From contig NC_045429.1 of assembly GCF_902635505.1 (NCBI RefSeq), positions 425,223,669 to 425,287,668 on the forward strand: 64,000 bases of DNA, given 5' to 3'. The notes beneath the pieces were generated by a model. The model did no database searches, was not told the origin of the DNA, and was given only the letters and a program-made list of their open reading frames with translations. This DNA is from Sarcophilus harrisii. Lineage: Eukaryota; Chordata; Mammalia; Dasyuromorphia; Dasyuridae. Below are positions 22,353 through 36,160 of the stretch, piece after piece. The stretch's first letter is position 1, and every line of letters begins with the position of its first letter. A program made the position numbers and the translations under genes.

Positions 22353-25300
22353 CTGTGAAAGACAAAAGCATCATGAAGAATATCCCACATTTCCACCCAC
22401 CTTTTTGCCATCACCATTTCCAATTTCTTTAGTGACTCTGTAGAACAGAGGTGGAGAGTTTGCTTTGTTCTTTTTAATAAAATCACTGAGGAAGGTAACT
22501 GCCATAACAAGTAAAGGGGAATTTCTGGTTTTAAACTTCCATCGCACCACCAAACCTGGACTTCCTATGGTAGTTCAATCTCATGCCTAAATATTCCTAC
22601 AGGATTCTAAGCAACACCTGGCTTATCTGTGTATAAGCTCCAATAGGGTTGAATTTACAAATGTCTCACTCCTTCCACTCTGCCAAATGCCTTATGTACT
22701 CTATCCAGAGCCACCCTTCATTCTCCCACTTAGCCTAGGTTTCCCCTGAAACAATGGGTCCCCTCACTAATGAAAGATGAGCCATGACTATGAAGGCAGA
22801 GAAATTCACCTGTGCATCAGAAGGTAAAGAGATCCATTTCACATTCATGTAGCTATGTAGCAGGTGTAATTTTGCCTCCAGGGACAGAGTCACACTGCAG
22901 AAGGGAAAAAAAGGAATCAAAACCCAAAGGCTTCAAAGAGGGTGAATGAGATTACAGTCTCTCAGTGTCTATCAAATTTATAACAATATAAAAATATGAA
23001 AAAAAAATAAGATAAATAGTTAAAGTCACATGTATGTGCTAGGAATTGTACTAGGTCAGGTAAACTAGGCCATCATTCATATATGGGAGAAAAGAAATAG
23101 CGAAGATTTGAGTATTGTTCTAAAGATATTTATTCTCCAGGTTTCCCAGATTCAGGGTTGGGGAAGGATTCAGAGGACTAGGAAAAAAACATTTTATTCT
23201 TTCTCTTCTTTATTTATGTAGTTTCTAAACTGTGAGAAGAGGGAATAGAAGGCTAGAAATACTAGACACCTGAGATCTGAGAATTTGTCTATTTAAATTC
23301 TACAAGGTCACAAACCTACAGTGGACAATTTTAAATCCACCCTCATTTATTTCTTTATTAGGATGGACAAATTCTGCCTGACCTCTTCAATCATGTTTTG
23401 TTTCATTTTATTTTTGCCAGGTCTGTAATATAAAAGACTGAACTATCATCTCTCTTTCACTGAAAGGAAAAAAAACAAAAAAAAAATTTCTGTTTCTGTT
23501 CCCTTCCCCTTGCCAAGAAATTATAAAAGCAATCATACAACACCACAATTCTAGTATTAGCCTATGTCTGACCCTCTATCCATTTAAATAGATCTGGGAT
23601 ATAATGCAGGTAGTGGTATCATAGAACCCTTCTGAGATAGAAGACATGTAATGGAGATGCTAAAAGGTATGCAGATACATATGTGTGAAGGTCTCAAAAA
23701 CAGAATCCACGTGCCTGACCTGGCAAGTCTGACATTGTCACTCTCATCCTTTCCCCACTCCCAGGTCTTTCCAGGATCCACAGCAAAGTGTAAAGGTAGC
23801 AGCTTGTGCTCAGAGTCTGTGAGTGGGATCACTGCTGGAGAAGGGGAGAGGAAGAGGGAAGAAAAGAAATAGATCATTAAGAGGCCTCTGAGTAACCAGA
23901 TACAAATCAACCTGCTCTGAAAGGAAAAGGGAATGATTACCCTATCTACCAGACTATACTGCACTCAATTATCTATTTTGTGAAGTTAACTTCTTCCTGC
24001 TATATAGTCTCCAGAGAGGCTTCAGACAACTGTCAGGGAACAATCAATGGGGATCACTTACTGCCTCTGGATTAGACAGTCAAGCAGCCTGTGTTGTAAG
24101 ACTAAACTTATCTGAACATAAACTTAAGCAAAATGCAATTAAGAAAGTCCTATAACCCAATTACCCTGATGTATAGGGTCCTGTCTCATGATGGAGTGAG
24201 AAGTTCAACTGAAATAACATGCTGGCTATACCAATGGCCTTATTGACTTTGAAAGCTCCTTAGGATCTTTTTATTTCAATTGCTCCATGAAGACACGAGG
24301 TACTGTAAAAGAAGGAAGATGGGAAGGAACTATAGACATAGACATCCTCATTATCACCTTGCTCCTTGGAGTTCTCTTTCTGCTCCATTGACACCAGGGC
24401 AGAGAAATGAGCTTGATCATAGGCCAATACTAGGGGCGATCGGTGACACCGGCTGGCTGGGACTTCCAAGGGTAGATAGATACCCCCAAAGGGGATTGGG
24501 GCAAATGCTGAAGAAAAATCATACAGGAGACAATCATTAAGCTTATAAATTCCCTTTGCCTAGCAGATCCCTTCCTCCCTTTTTATCACTTGTGTATCCC
24601 CAACAAAGACAGGTTAATACTTGCCTCTCCCAGGAAGCCTTCATTATTAACTCCAATCAATCTATTACATCTTCAAAGTAATTGAATTTTATTCCCCAGT
24701 GTGTCTTCCCTCACAAAGACTTATTACCTATCTTCTACATAGAATTCAGATTAGAGCACAGATTTTAACTAAGAGACCCACCTTCTCCACCAGAGTCCCT
24801 AAGCATGGTGTCTGCCACAACAACAATCGGCCTCTTAAGCACATGTGCAAGAACAAAGACATGGAACTCTTCCAGGCTCTCATATACAGGTTCTTCTGAA
24901 CTTTCCACACTGAAGTCAAAAAAACAGAAAAGTAAACCAATGAAGACTGAGTACTCATGATAAAAGGGAAAACACTGGGTTTATTATGTTAATCTGGATG
25001 TAATATAATTTTGTATGTAATCGTGTATTTAAGTTGTCAATTTTGTAAGCATGTAATTACAAGAAAAAGTTTTGGATAACATCTTTCATTTCCTCTTCAA
25101 TTGTTCTTATCATTTTTAATCCAAACAATTTGACTTTCCTCTTTCTTTTCAAAAAAAAATCAAATTATTAAATTATGTGTTTTATCTATTTCCCCTCTCT
25201 AATAAAAATAAAAGATAAATCCAAAATTTTATTAATGTCATAGACTTTTTGCTTTTGATTTTAATAATGTTTTCTTTTAATTTTAAAAATCACTGTTAAG

Positions 25301-28300
25301 ATTTTTTATTTATTGTTTTGAAAGTTTTTAAAATGGAATGGCAATGGTTTGTTCATTCTTTCTTTTGCTGATGAAAGCCTACAGAGATATCAGTTGTCCC
25401 TTCTGAATTATTTTAAACTGCATCCCACAAGTTTGGTATGTTGTCTCATTATCATAATTTCTTTGAAAAAATTTCTAAAAATATTTTTATAACTACATTT
25501 CAAAAACTATATATTTCCTTAGTAATCTTACATGCTCTATTTTATGCATTTTAAAACATTTCTCTGGAAAGGATCCATAGGCAAATTGTCAAAAGGTTTC
25601 ATGACAATAAAACAAAACAAATGAAAAAACACTCCTTAGATAAAGGAACATGCCAATCAAAGGCAGGTCCAGATCCATATAGAATCATACCATACTGATC
25701 CTTCAAAGGTGCAAACATAAATAATTCAACAAATAGGAGTCATTTAAAAAATACCCAGATATAAAATATAGGTTCTCCAAAAGTATAACAAGTATAACAA
25801 GCCTCTAAATATCAATAGCTTGTTGTGCTCTATCTAAAATCATCAAGTTTCTCCCTATTTAATGCAACCCTAAAACCCGAGTAGGCTGGACCCTGAATTT
25901 TCTTAGGTTAATTTCCCACATCCTTTGTCTCTGATATGAGCCATCATCCAATCTAAGCCTTCTGCTACAACCTCATCTAGCTCAGCTGCCATTAAATCAC
26001 TAATTTAATAGTAGACCTCAGTAATCTAGGAAGGGGAGTCTCTTTAAGGTCTTTGCTCAATCAATTAGCATATACTAAATGTCTGCTAAGTACCAGATAC
26101 TGTCCTAAGCACTAGCCTAATAAGAGAAAGGTTCCCAAACACCCAAGGAGGTTGTTAAGATACTAGTAACCAAGTTATAATTTTATCAGCTTCATAAGGT
26201 AGTCCAATTTTTATTGGAGATTTGGAGGAACAAAATATCATGCTCAGGTGGATATAGACATTACACTCCCTGTTTGTGCCACAGTGATAGCTGACAGGAG
26301 GAGGAGGGAATCAATATATTATGAATACAGATAAGAGTTTTGGGGGATTCGATACCTATGCTGGAGCTTATAGTAGCTTCCATGTCAGTTAATGTGCGTA
26401 GGACTAACTGGAAGACTGAAATTGTTTGAAACATCTCTTGGAGTTAACACTGAACAATACTAGAGGGCAGAGGAAAGACATCTCAATAGTAATGGAGATG
26501 AAGGAGGATGGCACACTACCTTATACAGATTCCCCCCTTTAAATAACCCTGTGCTACCAGTAATGAAAGCAGATGGAACCTGGTGATTAACAGTGAAATG
26601 CTGTTAATTGAATAAAGTAGTTACGCTAATTGCAGCAGCTGACAACATTAAAAGATGTAAATGGTGACATGGTAGTGACTGTTTCAAGTCCTAGAATAGT
26701 ACAGCATCTTCTAAATAAGATCCACAACCACTCAAGATAATCTACAATATTCTGATTATGCAATACAATTGAATGCAAAACCTATCAAGTAGGTCCCTCA
26801 GGTCATATATCGTGGCTAGCCACTTGGCCCAGATTCTAATGGGGAAAAAAACTGGCCAGATGGAGTTTTGGAAATTCCACAGCTGTTCCCTGAAACCAAA
26901 ATCTTTTTCATCATATTCACTTGAATAATGGATGATGAAGCTAGATGGCACAGTAGATATATAAAATGCTGGGCTAGAATCAGGAAGACCCGAGTTCAAA
27001 TATGAGTCAAATAGATGTGTGACCCTGAGCAAATCACTTCACCCTGTTTGCCTCAGTTTCCTCATCTGTAAAATGAACTGAAGAAGGATATGGAGAACCA
27101 CTCCAAGAAAACCTCAAGTGGGGTCATAAAGAATCAGAAAGGCTCAAAACAACTGAAAACAACCACCTCCACTTAGATCTATGTACTGGGTGATAAAATG
27201 GAGAAGTAGCCTTGGAGTCAGTTCAAGTCCCATCTTTGACACATATTCTATGTAACCTATGCTAAGTTATATAATCTCAGAATGCCTGAGGCAACTATTT
27301 TTCAGAGAAGGTATGAACTCTGCATTGGTAAAGGTAGTTTCCTCCTCCATGAATTCTCTATACTAATGAAATCACTGGTCCAATCTCTTATGCTTATTCA
27401 ATGGATACTATATGGCTATGTATCATGGAGTGCCCTCATCTCCAAAAAGTCAAAACTGCTTGGCTAATTTCAGAAAATCCTGGAACAATTTATAGGAACT
27501 AATGCTGAGTAAAGTGAGCAGAATCAAGAGAACATTGTACACAGTAACAGCAAGTTTATGTGATGATCAACAGTTATGGACTTGGCTCTTTTCAACAATG
27601 AGATGATTCAAGGCAATTCCAATAGAGTTGGGATGGAAAATGGCATCTGCATCTAAAGAGAGAACTATGGAGACTGAATGTGGATCCCAGCATAGTACTC
27701 TCACCTTTTTTTTTGTTTGTTAGTTTTCTTTCTTCTCGTTTTTTCCCCCCTTTGGTCCAATTTTTCTTGCACAACATAACAAACATGAAAATATGTTTGA
27801 AAGAACTGCACCAATTTAACCTATCTATATAAGATTGCTTGCTATCTTGGAGAGAGGGGAGGTAAAGGAAAGGAGGGAGAAAAAGTTTGGAACATAAAGT
27901 CTTACAAAAATGAATGTTAATAACTATCTTTCCATGTATTTTTTGTTGTTTTATTTTTTTTTTTGGGGGGGGGGTAAGAGTTGAGGCAGTTAGGGGTCAA
28001 ATGACTTGCCTGAAATCATACAGCTTTCTTTACATGTAAAAAAAAAGTCAAAACTCTTGGGGATTGGAAAGGCAATGGAGAAATATGCAGGGAGTGTAAA
28101 TCATTAACAGTCTATTATATATAATCAAAGACTTCTAAAAGATACCTTATAAGAGAAATATGATCAGAAAGAGGTGGGTATTGTTGGTCTATATTGTTAA
28201 AGGGAATACCCACATTAATGCAATTGACTGATTGATTTAACATTTAGGGTAGATTAAAACCGCCCACAACAGATCAGCCAACATTTATTAAGTGCTTTGC

Positions 28301-31300
28301 TAAGCATTCCATAAATCCTAAAACAGGCTCTTATCTCTTTTTATTTCATCTCTCTGGTCCTCTCTTCCATTTGCTCATCTATAAACTTTTGGAAGGCAGA
28401 GACTGTGAAGCTGGTCATTCAATCTCTTCTCTCTCCCCTTCATCTTGATATCACCATCAGGTTCAAACACATTCTGGTGAATCCATCAATAAGAACTATG
28501 AAGTGGGTATGAACGCTGTTCCCCAGAAACCACATAAAGTATTTCAGTGTTGGCTAAGAGTCTTAGGCCATGCAGCAAGAGGCAGGCAGAAGGCCAGGAA
28601 GATAGTTGGGAACTGGGAATTCAAGCTTCACCTGTTAGTTCAGGTACAAAGTCCCTGAGAAGATCCCACTTGAGAAACGGGAAGAAAGAACAAGCAGAGT
28701 CCAGCCCTAGCCTCAGTCTCTTCCCTGCCTTGACTGGAGGGCAGTCTCCTCTATTCTGAAGAGCCAGAGGACAGGTTCTTTCACAAGCATCCTAGCAGTA
28801 TCCTTCTGACAGAAATCACAATCGTCAGAAACCAAGGACAGACTAAGCACACTTGAAGCTTAACAAAAAAGCCCAACACCAGTCCTGAAGGGCACATTCT
28901 AATAACACCCAAAAGCTGTCACCCTTTCTGCCACATGTACTCTCTAAGCTCAACTCCATTTTCCCACAGAGTGATTATTTATGAACTGATGAAATAAAGT
29001 TATCGCAGACTTTTTCTGGGATATTATGTACCAACTATACCACTGCAGTAAACACATGTTTCAAGAACTTGCCACGTCTGGCTGTCTGATACCAACTTGT
29101 AATCAGGAGGAAAAACATACTAACGGGGATTCTTAAGCAATAGCACTTAACCCTTCAAGGTTAGTCCTGGAAACCTTAAGGAAGATAGAGCAGCCACAAT
29201 TTTAGGAGCCAGTGTGAATGGAGGTTCAGAGAAAAGTTTCAGGATCTGTGACATATGTATTTGTATTGTCCCACAGTAATACATACCATGGGCACTAAAA
29301 AAGTCTTTACTGAAGGAATGGAGAGTGGGTACATCAGCAACAGAGAGGTAATGACTATCTCTTCATATTCAACCAGTTTAGCAATTTCTCCAATCTCTTC
29401 CCCTCTTCCCATTCTTACTACAATGGGCCAACACAAAAATGGAAGAATTTTACCAACTGTTCCTCTATCCTCTAACTCAAGCTTAATAGTAAAAGATCCC
29501 ACTCTCAACTCATTCAACACCTGCTAAGAACAACAACAAAAGATGCTATAGATAAAGATTAATTTAAGTTCTTGGTGCCAATCTGTGGAATCAGAAATAT
29601 CCAAATGTTAAAGAAATGGTACAAACTGATTTCATAGACTGCTACCCCATTCTCTCATTCCTAACCTTACTGAATTCATGTCTTTTCCCAATTAATCAAA
29701 CATGACCAAATTCTTACTGAATTTGACCTAGATTAACCTCCCCTTAACTTTGCATAACCTTCTGCATTCATATAATCAATTTGCATTACTTATGTGTTAA
29801 AAAAATAAAAAAACCTGTTCTTTTTTGTTTGCTAAATGTTTTGAGTGAATTGTTATCCAGTTTTCACTAAATGGAACATTTCTATGATGAAGTCCAAGGT
29901 TCCTTCTCCCTCTAGCAGAGAACTCTGCAGATAGGAAGCACTCAGAAAAAAATTGGAGAATTGCCCACCCCCTCTCCCCCAACATACACACACATACCCT
30001 CCACAGCCGGCTCCACTGGTCCCTAGGTGCATTCGGGGTTCACTAGAAGCAAGCTTGATGAGCTCCTTCCATTCCTTCTGCCATTCCTCCTCTGTATACA
30101 CAAGCCCAGACTATAAGAAAAAGATAAAGATGAGGGCAGTGATTAGGATGCTGGCTCCCAAGGATCCTTCATCTATAGTCAATTCAATTCCCACAGGTCA
30201 CTTTATGACCCTACATCCTTTCATTAACAAGATTTATACTTCAACTCTACTATCCAAATGAATGGAAAAGAGAGCATTGCCAAAAATAATATAAACTGAA
30301 GGATGACAGAAAAATGTTACTTACTGATTTGGGGGTGTCATATGTGATTATGGAAACAGATTTACCACACTAATTATTAGAAGAGTATTCATATAGCTTT
30401 GCACACACCTACTGGAGAAAACAGACCTTGTTCCTCACTGCCACTACCAATCTTCTCCTTCCAACATCACTCAGTAACCTGTTGTTCTTCTTCCAACTGA
30501 ATGCTAAACATATTTATCACACAATCCAGGTTACTTTAATATTAAAAAAAAAATAAACAGGAAGAGACAGGTATATGAAACCACAAATACATATTATGTA
30601 TAGCTTCCTTTAAAAAAAAAAGCATATATAATAAATTCATCAAGTTAGTTTCAAATCTATCTTGCTGTGTCCCTCTGACCTTCATTTTATTTCTCTTCTG
30701 TGCATTTTAAAAATACTTCAATGTGCCTCTATTCTCTTCTTTTTTGCATCCTTATTTCTTTCCCCTAGCTCACCACAATCAAAACTGTAGGAAACCCCAA
30801 TTCTTTTTTAAGCTTCCCTCATAGCAAATAAGCATAACCAAATTAAACAACTTCATTCACCAAACACATCTGAAAATGTAGGATCTCATTCTATACCTGA
30901 GTCTATCATCCCTTTATATGGAGATGGGTAGCATGTTCCATCACTGGTCCCATTTAGTTACCGCATCAGAGTTAAATCTTTCAAAATCCCTTTTCTTTAT
31001 ATTATGGAAATTGTTCTGGGTTCTATTACTACATTCGGCATCAATTCTTAATATAGTTTCCATGAAACTGTCCCTGTCATAATTTCTTACAGAATTAATT
31101 GATTTTATATTAAGAATTGATGCCAAATGTACTAACAGAACCAGGAGAACAATTTATATAATATAAAGAAAAGGGATTTTGTTCAGCTATTCAATTTACA
31201 TGGTCTTATTATTTCCAGTTCTTTATTGCAAGAAATTCTAATATAAATAATTTTTGTGTTTATATATGTATATACAAAAAATTTCACTTTCCTTCTGCCT

Positions 31301-34300
31301 CTAATCTAGTAAAATAACTAGAAGTGGTATGGTATTGCTTGCATTTAAAGGCATACATGGGTCAGTGACTTTTTGGACATAATTACAAATTACTTTCAGG
31401 CATGTCAGGACCAGTTCACAAATTCAATATCACATGAGTGTTACTGTCTTACCACAGCTCCTCCAAATACTATCATTTCCCTTTTTCATCATCTTTGCAA
31501 CTGGGTACAAGGTATTTTAATCAGTATGTCTCTTAGTATTAATGATTGGGAGCATTTTTTTTCATTATCATTTCTTTTTCATCATACATATCATATCTTC
31601 CCAAGTTTCTCTAAATAAGCCAATAGACTTGGGATGGAAAATGCCATTTGAACTATAGATCAAAGAATATTATTTTCACTTTTTGTTTGTTATTTTTCTT
31701 TGTCATATTTTTCTTTCCCTTTTTGGTTTTATTTTTGCACAACATGACAAATATGGAAATATGTTTAAAAGAATTGCCCACATTAACCTATATCAGAGTA
31801 TTACCTACCTTGGGGAGGAGGAAGATAAGGAAGGGAGGGAGAAATATTTGGAACACAAAGTCTTACAAAAACAAAAGTTGAAAACAACTTTACACTTATA
31901 TGGAGAAATAAAATACTGTCAAAAAATTTTTTAATTTTAAAAATAAGCTACATTAGCCATTTATTATAGAACAGAAATAATACACCATGTTCATATTCCA
32001 CATTTTGTTCAGTCATTCTCAAATGATGAGCAGCCCACAAAAAAGTAGTCATAAAACCTAATTAATTTTTTAATCAAACTCACAATGCCTATTCCAAAAC
32101 TTATCTCACTCCTCCAGAAAACTCTACCACTTCTCCACTGTTCTTCCTTACAGCAAAGAATCTTACTTCATATTGGAGAAAATTCATTTCCCATATTCCG
32201 CTCTTGCTCCAGTCTCAAAGAAAGAAGTCATCTTCATTCTTGCGGAGCTCAATCACTCTATTTGTGTCCTTCCAAGAACTTGTGTGAAGATCACCCCACT
32301 TTTCTTTCTAACCTTCAGGCTCTCTTTATTCCCTGGTTTTTTACCTGCTGCCTACAATATGTTCAGATTTACTCTATCCTTAAAAACAAGACAAAACAAA
32401 GAAAACCAAAACTTGATCTTGCCATCCTTCTCAAGCTATACCCATATATCTTTTCTCCTTTTCACTGCCGAACTCCTAAAAGAAGTTGTCAACAATCATT
32501 ATTTCCACTTTCTCACATTCCACTCACTTGTATGAGGATTCCAATCTGCTTCTAATCCTACCATACAGCCAAAGACTACTCTCTCCAAGGTTACCAATGG
32601 CCTTTTCTCAGGCTTCATCTTTTCTGACCACTCCCTCCTCCTACATACTTTTTTCACTTTATACTCAATGACACTGGTCTCTACTGATTTACTTCTTATT
32701 TTTTCAATTCCCTTTGCTAAATTATCATCTTTGGCTTAGCTATTCCCTTGTAAGACTTTGTTCAGGCCCCTTTCCCATCTTTCTTCAAACTTTATCTCTT
32801 AGTGATAAGCCCCTATGCAGATGACTACCAAAACTATATAACTAATCATTTCAATCTCCAGTCCTGAATCACTAATGTCAGGTGAATATTTCTACCTATA
32901 TGCTCCACAGCCTTCCGAAATCAATATGGCCTACTCTTAACTCCTCTAACTTCCTTACTTCTGTCCAGGGCACCCCTCTCCTTCCAGTCACTTGGGTTTG
33001 CAATCTAGGAGATATTTCCCTTCCTCTCATTCCCCTATCCAGCAAGTTGCCAATTCCCATCAATTTTAATTCCACAATATCTCTCAGACCTGACCCTTCT
33101 CTTCATTAGCACCAGATCATCCTAATTCAGGCTTTCCTCTTACTCAGACTTTACAATAGTTTCTTATTTGGTCTTCCTACTTCCAGCCTCTCCCCTATTT
33201 ATATGTCCTCTACACAAGCAACCAAAAGAATATCACTAATGCACGGAGTTTTAAGCATGTCATTATTCTTCTGATTAAAATGTTTCAATGGCTTCCTGTT
33301 GCCTCTAGAATAAAATACTCCTCTGTTCAACATTTAAAATTATTCACAATCTGCCTCCAACCTATCTTTCCATTTTTTCACATTATTCCTCCCATTCTAT
33401 ATTTCAACCTACCCATTTTGCCTTCCACCTCTATGTACATATAGACTATCCTTAATGCCTAGGACAGCTAATAATAGCTAATATTTATATAGTCTTTGCT
33501 ATGTGCCAAGCACTGTGCTAAGCACTTTACAATTATTTTGTCATTTGATCCTCACAACAACCTGGAAAGTAGGGGCTATTATTATCCCCATTTTACAGAT
33601 GAGGAAACTGAGACACAGCTAGTAAGTAACTTAGATACTGCCTATTCCAAGCTAGCATTCTATAGCAACTGCACCAGCCCCTGCCTATCTTGTTCTCTTT
33701 CCTTACATCTAACCCTTGGAGTATCTGATTTCCTTCAAGCTTATTTCATGTTTCCCTTTGTATCACTAGCACCTAACAGACTGCCCAGAACACAATGGGC
33801 ACCTACTAAATGGAGAGGAAATTACTTCAGAAACATATCAGATATAGGGGAAAGCTTTCCTTTGATTAAAAACAAGCAAATGGAAATTGAGAGGGCATCA
33901 ATGGGTAATGGATAGAAAGCCTTTGTCAAAGTAAAAAAGACCTGGATTCAATGCCTTTCTTCTAACATATACATGCATGGTGATGGCTTAGTTACCCAAG
34001 CAACTCTCTAAGACTATAAGTTACAATCACTGTCTACATCAAGAAAAGGAATCTCCAAAAGAGAAACTCTCCACATTGATGAAATCATAAGTCTGGGTAA
34101 AAAGAAAGTATATTTAATAAGTAAATAACCAATAATTAAGGTATATGTGGTTGACTTGTATTACTAAAGAAAACCACATATAAAGGTTTTGCTTCTTCCT
34201 TTTATTTTAGCCCTAACTACTAAATAGGTTGGCTAGGGGGCACCACAGTACACAGAATGCCGGGCCTGGAGTGAAGACTCATTTTTCTGAGTTCAAATCT

Positions 34301-36115
34301 GATCTCAGACACTGGCTGGCTGTGGGGCTCTGGACAAGTCACTTCATCCTGTTTGCCTCGATTTCCTCATCTATCAAATGAGCTGGAGAAGGAAATGGCA
34401 AACTACAACAGTCTCTCTGCCAAGAAAACCCCAAATGGGGTCACAAAGAGTGAGACACAACTGAGATAATTGAATAACCACTAATTCAATGTTGGCCACT
34501 AGGGGGATTATCTTCCCAGATTTATTCTAAGAGCAGGAAAAGAAAGCCCTCTATCAATTCAGAACCTCACATCCACAGGAAAAGTCAACTGAGAAACATA
34601 TCAAGTAAAAAAATAATTATAATAATTTCAAGTGATGATTTATAACTGATAGGTACATAGAAAAAACATAACAATATATTCAGATTTAAATTACAGTCAA
34701 TTAAAGGAGAAAGGTGGAAAAGTAAAGAGATAGGAAAATAGGACCCAAAAGAAAGAAGAAAGGGAAACAAAAACAGACTGACAGACATAAATCAAAGTGA
34801 AAGAGACAGGAAATGAGGAATAGAAATAGTAGAGATGGGTGGAGAAGATGAAGAAAAAACAAAGAGACAATAAGTTTATACAAATGTACCTCTTAAAAAG
34901 AGAGAGGAGTATTACATGTAATTTAATGAGCCTATATTTGACTAAATATTTGCCAAAGATCTGAAAAAGTATAGTTCTAACTAAAATTTGATAAAATTTT
35001 GATAAAATCTTCCATAAGTTCAGAAAGTTCCTCATTGGGAGTTATCTAAGCCAAGGAAAATCAGAGGTTTGCCCTCTCCCCCAAATTTTTTTAAATTGAT
35101 ATTTCTGAACTTAAATATTTTTTAAAAGTATGAATGTTCCAATAAAATCTTTTCTCACTTTTCATAGGAAAAAACTCCCTTACTTCTCACCTCTTTGAAA
35201 AGTAGAAATTATCATGCTTCACTTTAGAGAGTGAAAGGTTATCTACTATAATAGAATAAAATCAATATTTTGTTTCATATCAGTAAGAATTTAAAGCAAT
35301 TTTACTTTTATAGCTAGAAGTATAAATGATATTGTCTGTTAGATACTTCATCATCAATAAGCATCTAAGTACCTATAATGTGCAAAAGAGCAAGGTGCCA
35401 AATAGTCTGCAGATAGATGGTTCCCGTCTCATGCCCTATGCTCCAAGAATCTCTGTTCTGTGGAGTCATCTGAATTTTATGCAATTCTGAAAGCAGTAAA
35501 AAAATACAACAGTAGAATGAGGATCTAGAAAGCACCACCTTCAAGGATCTGCCTAGACAATATTGGGAAGGTTTTCCTATTCAGATTCTCCTACCTCCTT
35601 ATTCTGTTGTGTTTGTTGCCACCTCCAACGTCGTCTTAGTGCCTCCTTCTCTACTCCCTTCTCCATCAGTGAGTAAAGTGCCTTACGTAGCATTAGGTCT
35701 CGATCATGGAAACCCCACATCCCTAGAGAAGGAGAGAACTTGAGAAGAAAAAAGGCATGGCAAGCACTGATTGACTCTGCATGGACCAACTGTATGAAGC
35801 AAAGTAGGCTGAGCCTCAGGTTCAAAGACCATAATTCAGAAAACAAGTGAATACAGAGAAACTGAGTTCTTCCTGACCTGTGCCCCAATTCATTCCAGGA
35901 TGCTACAATCCCCAGCCATCATGTTTTAAGGAGAAAGGGCAGATCCTAATTTATAGAATGTGACACTTTTAGAAGAGCTCTGTCTCTACAAACTCCTAGA
36001 AGAGAATGCTTACAACTAAACAAAGTCTAATTAAACAAAATCAGAAAAACTAATTTTGAAGAATATCCCCCCTATATATAACACCAATATTTATGTTGTC
36101 CAAAAGGAGTGTATA

Positions 36116-36160
<45 letters not shown>

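Larger units (their letters stand above)
24910..29997 (-). other. OTUD7B: OTUD7B intron 6, mostly repeat-derived
   Basis: A 5.1 kb intron between coding exons 7 and 6. Recognised contents are listed separately: an L1 remnant at 25080-25560, an L2 tail at 26040-26130, SINEs at 26930-27400, an L1 tail at 27430-27955 and an L2 tail at 28255-28320. The rest (about 25.6-26.0, 26.15-26.9 and 28.35-29.9 kb) holds nothing I can name. Confidence 0.7.
30111..35594 (-). other. OTUD7B: OTUD7B intron 5, mostly repeat-derived
   Basis: A 5.5 kb intron between coding exons 6 and 5. It holds a foldback repeat, L1 pieces in both directions, a long L2 copy with a nested MIR, and SINEs (see separate entries). 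I see nothing nameable at 30.1-30.98 and 34.5-35.3 kb. Confidence 0.7.

Noticed and set aside
26140-26900. Possible long terminal repeat or other element in OTUD7B intron 6
   Set aside because: No terminal repeats, primer-binding site or coding relics were seen; the stretch is left unassigned.
32085-32671. Overlapping ORFs of 156, 120 and 61 aa
   Set aside because: Relics of L2 reverse transcriptase, not host coding sequence.
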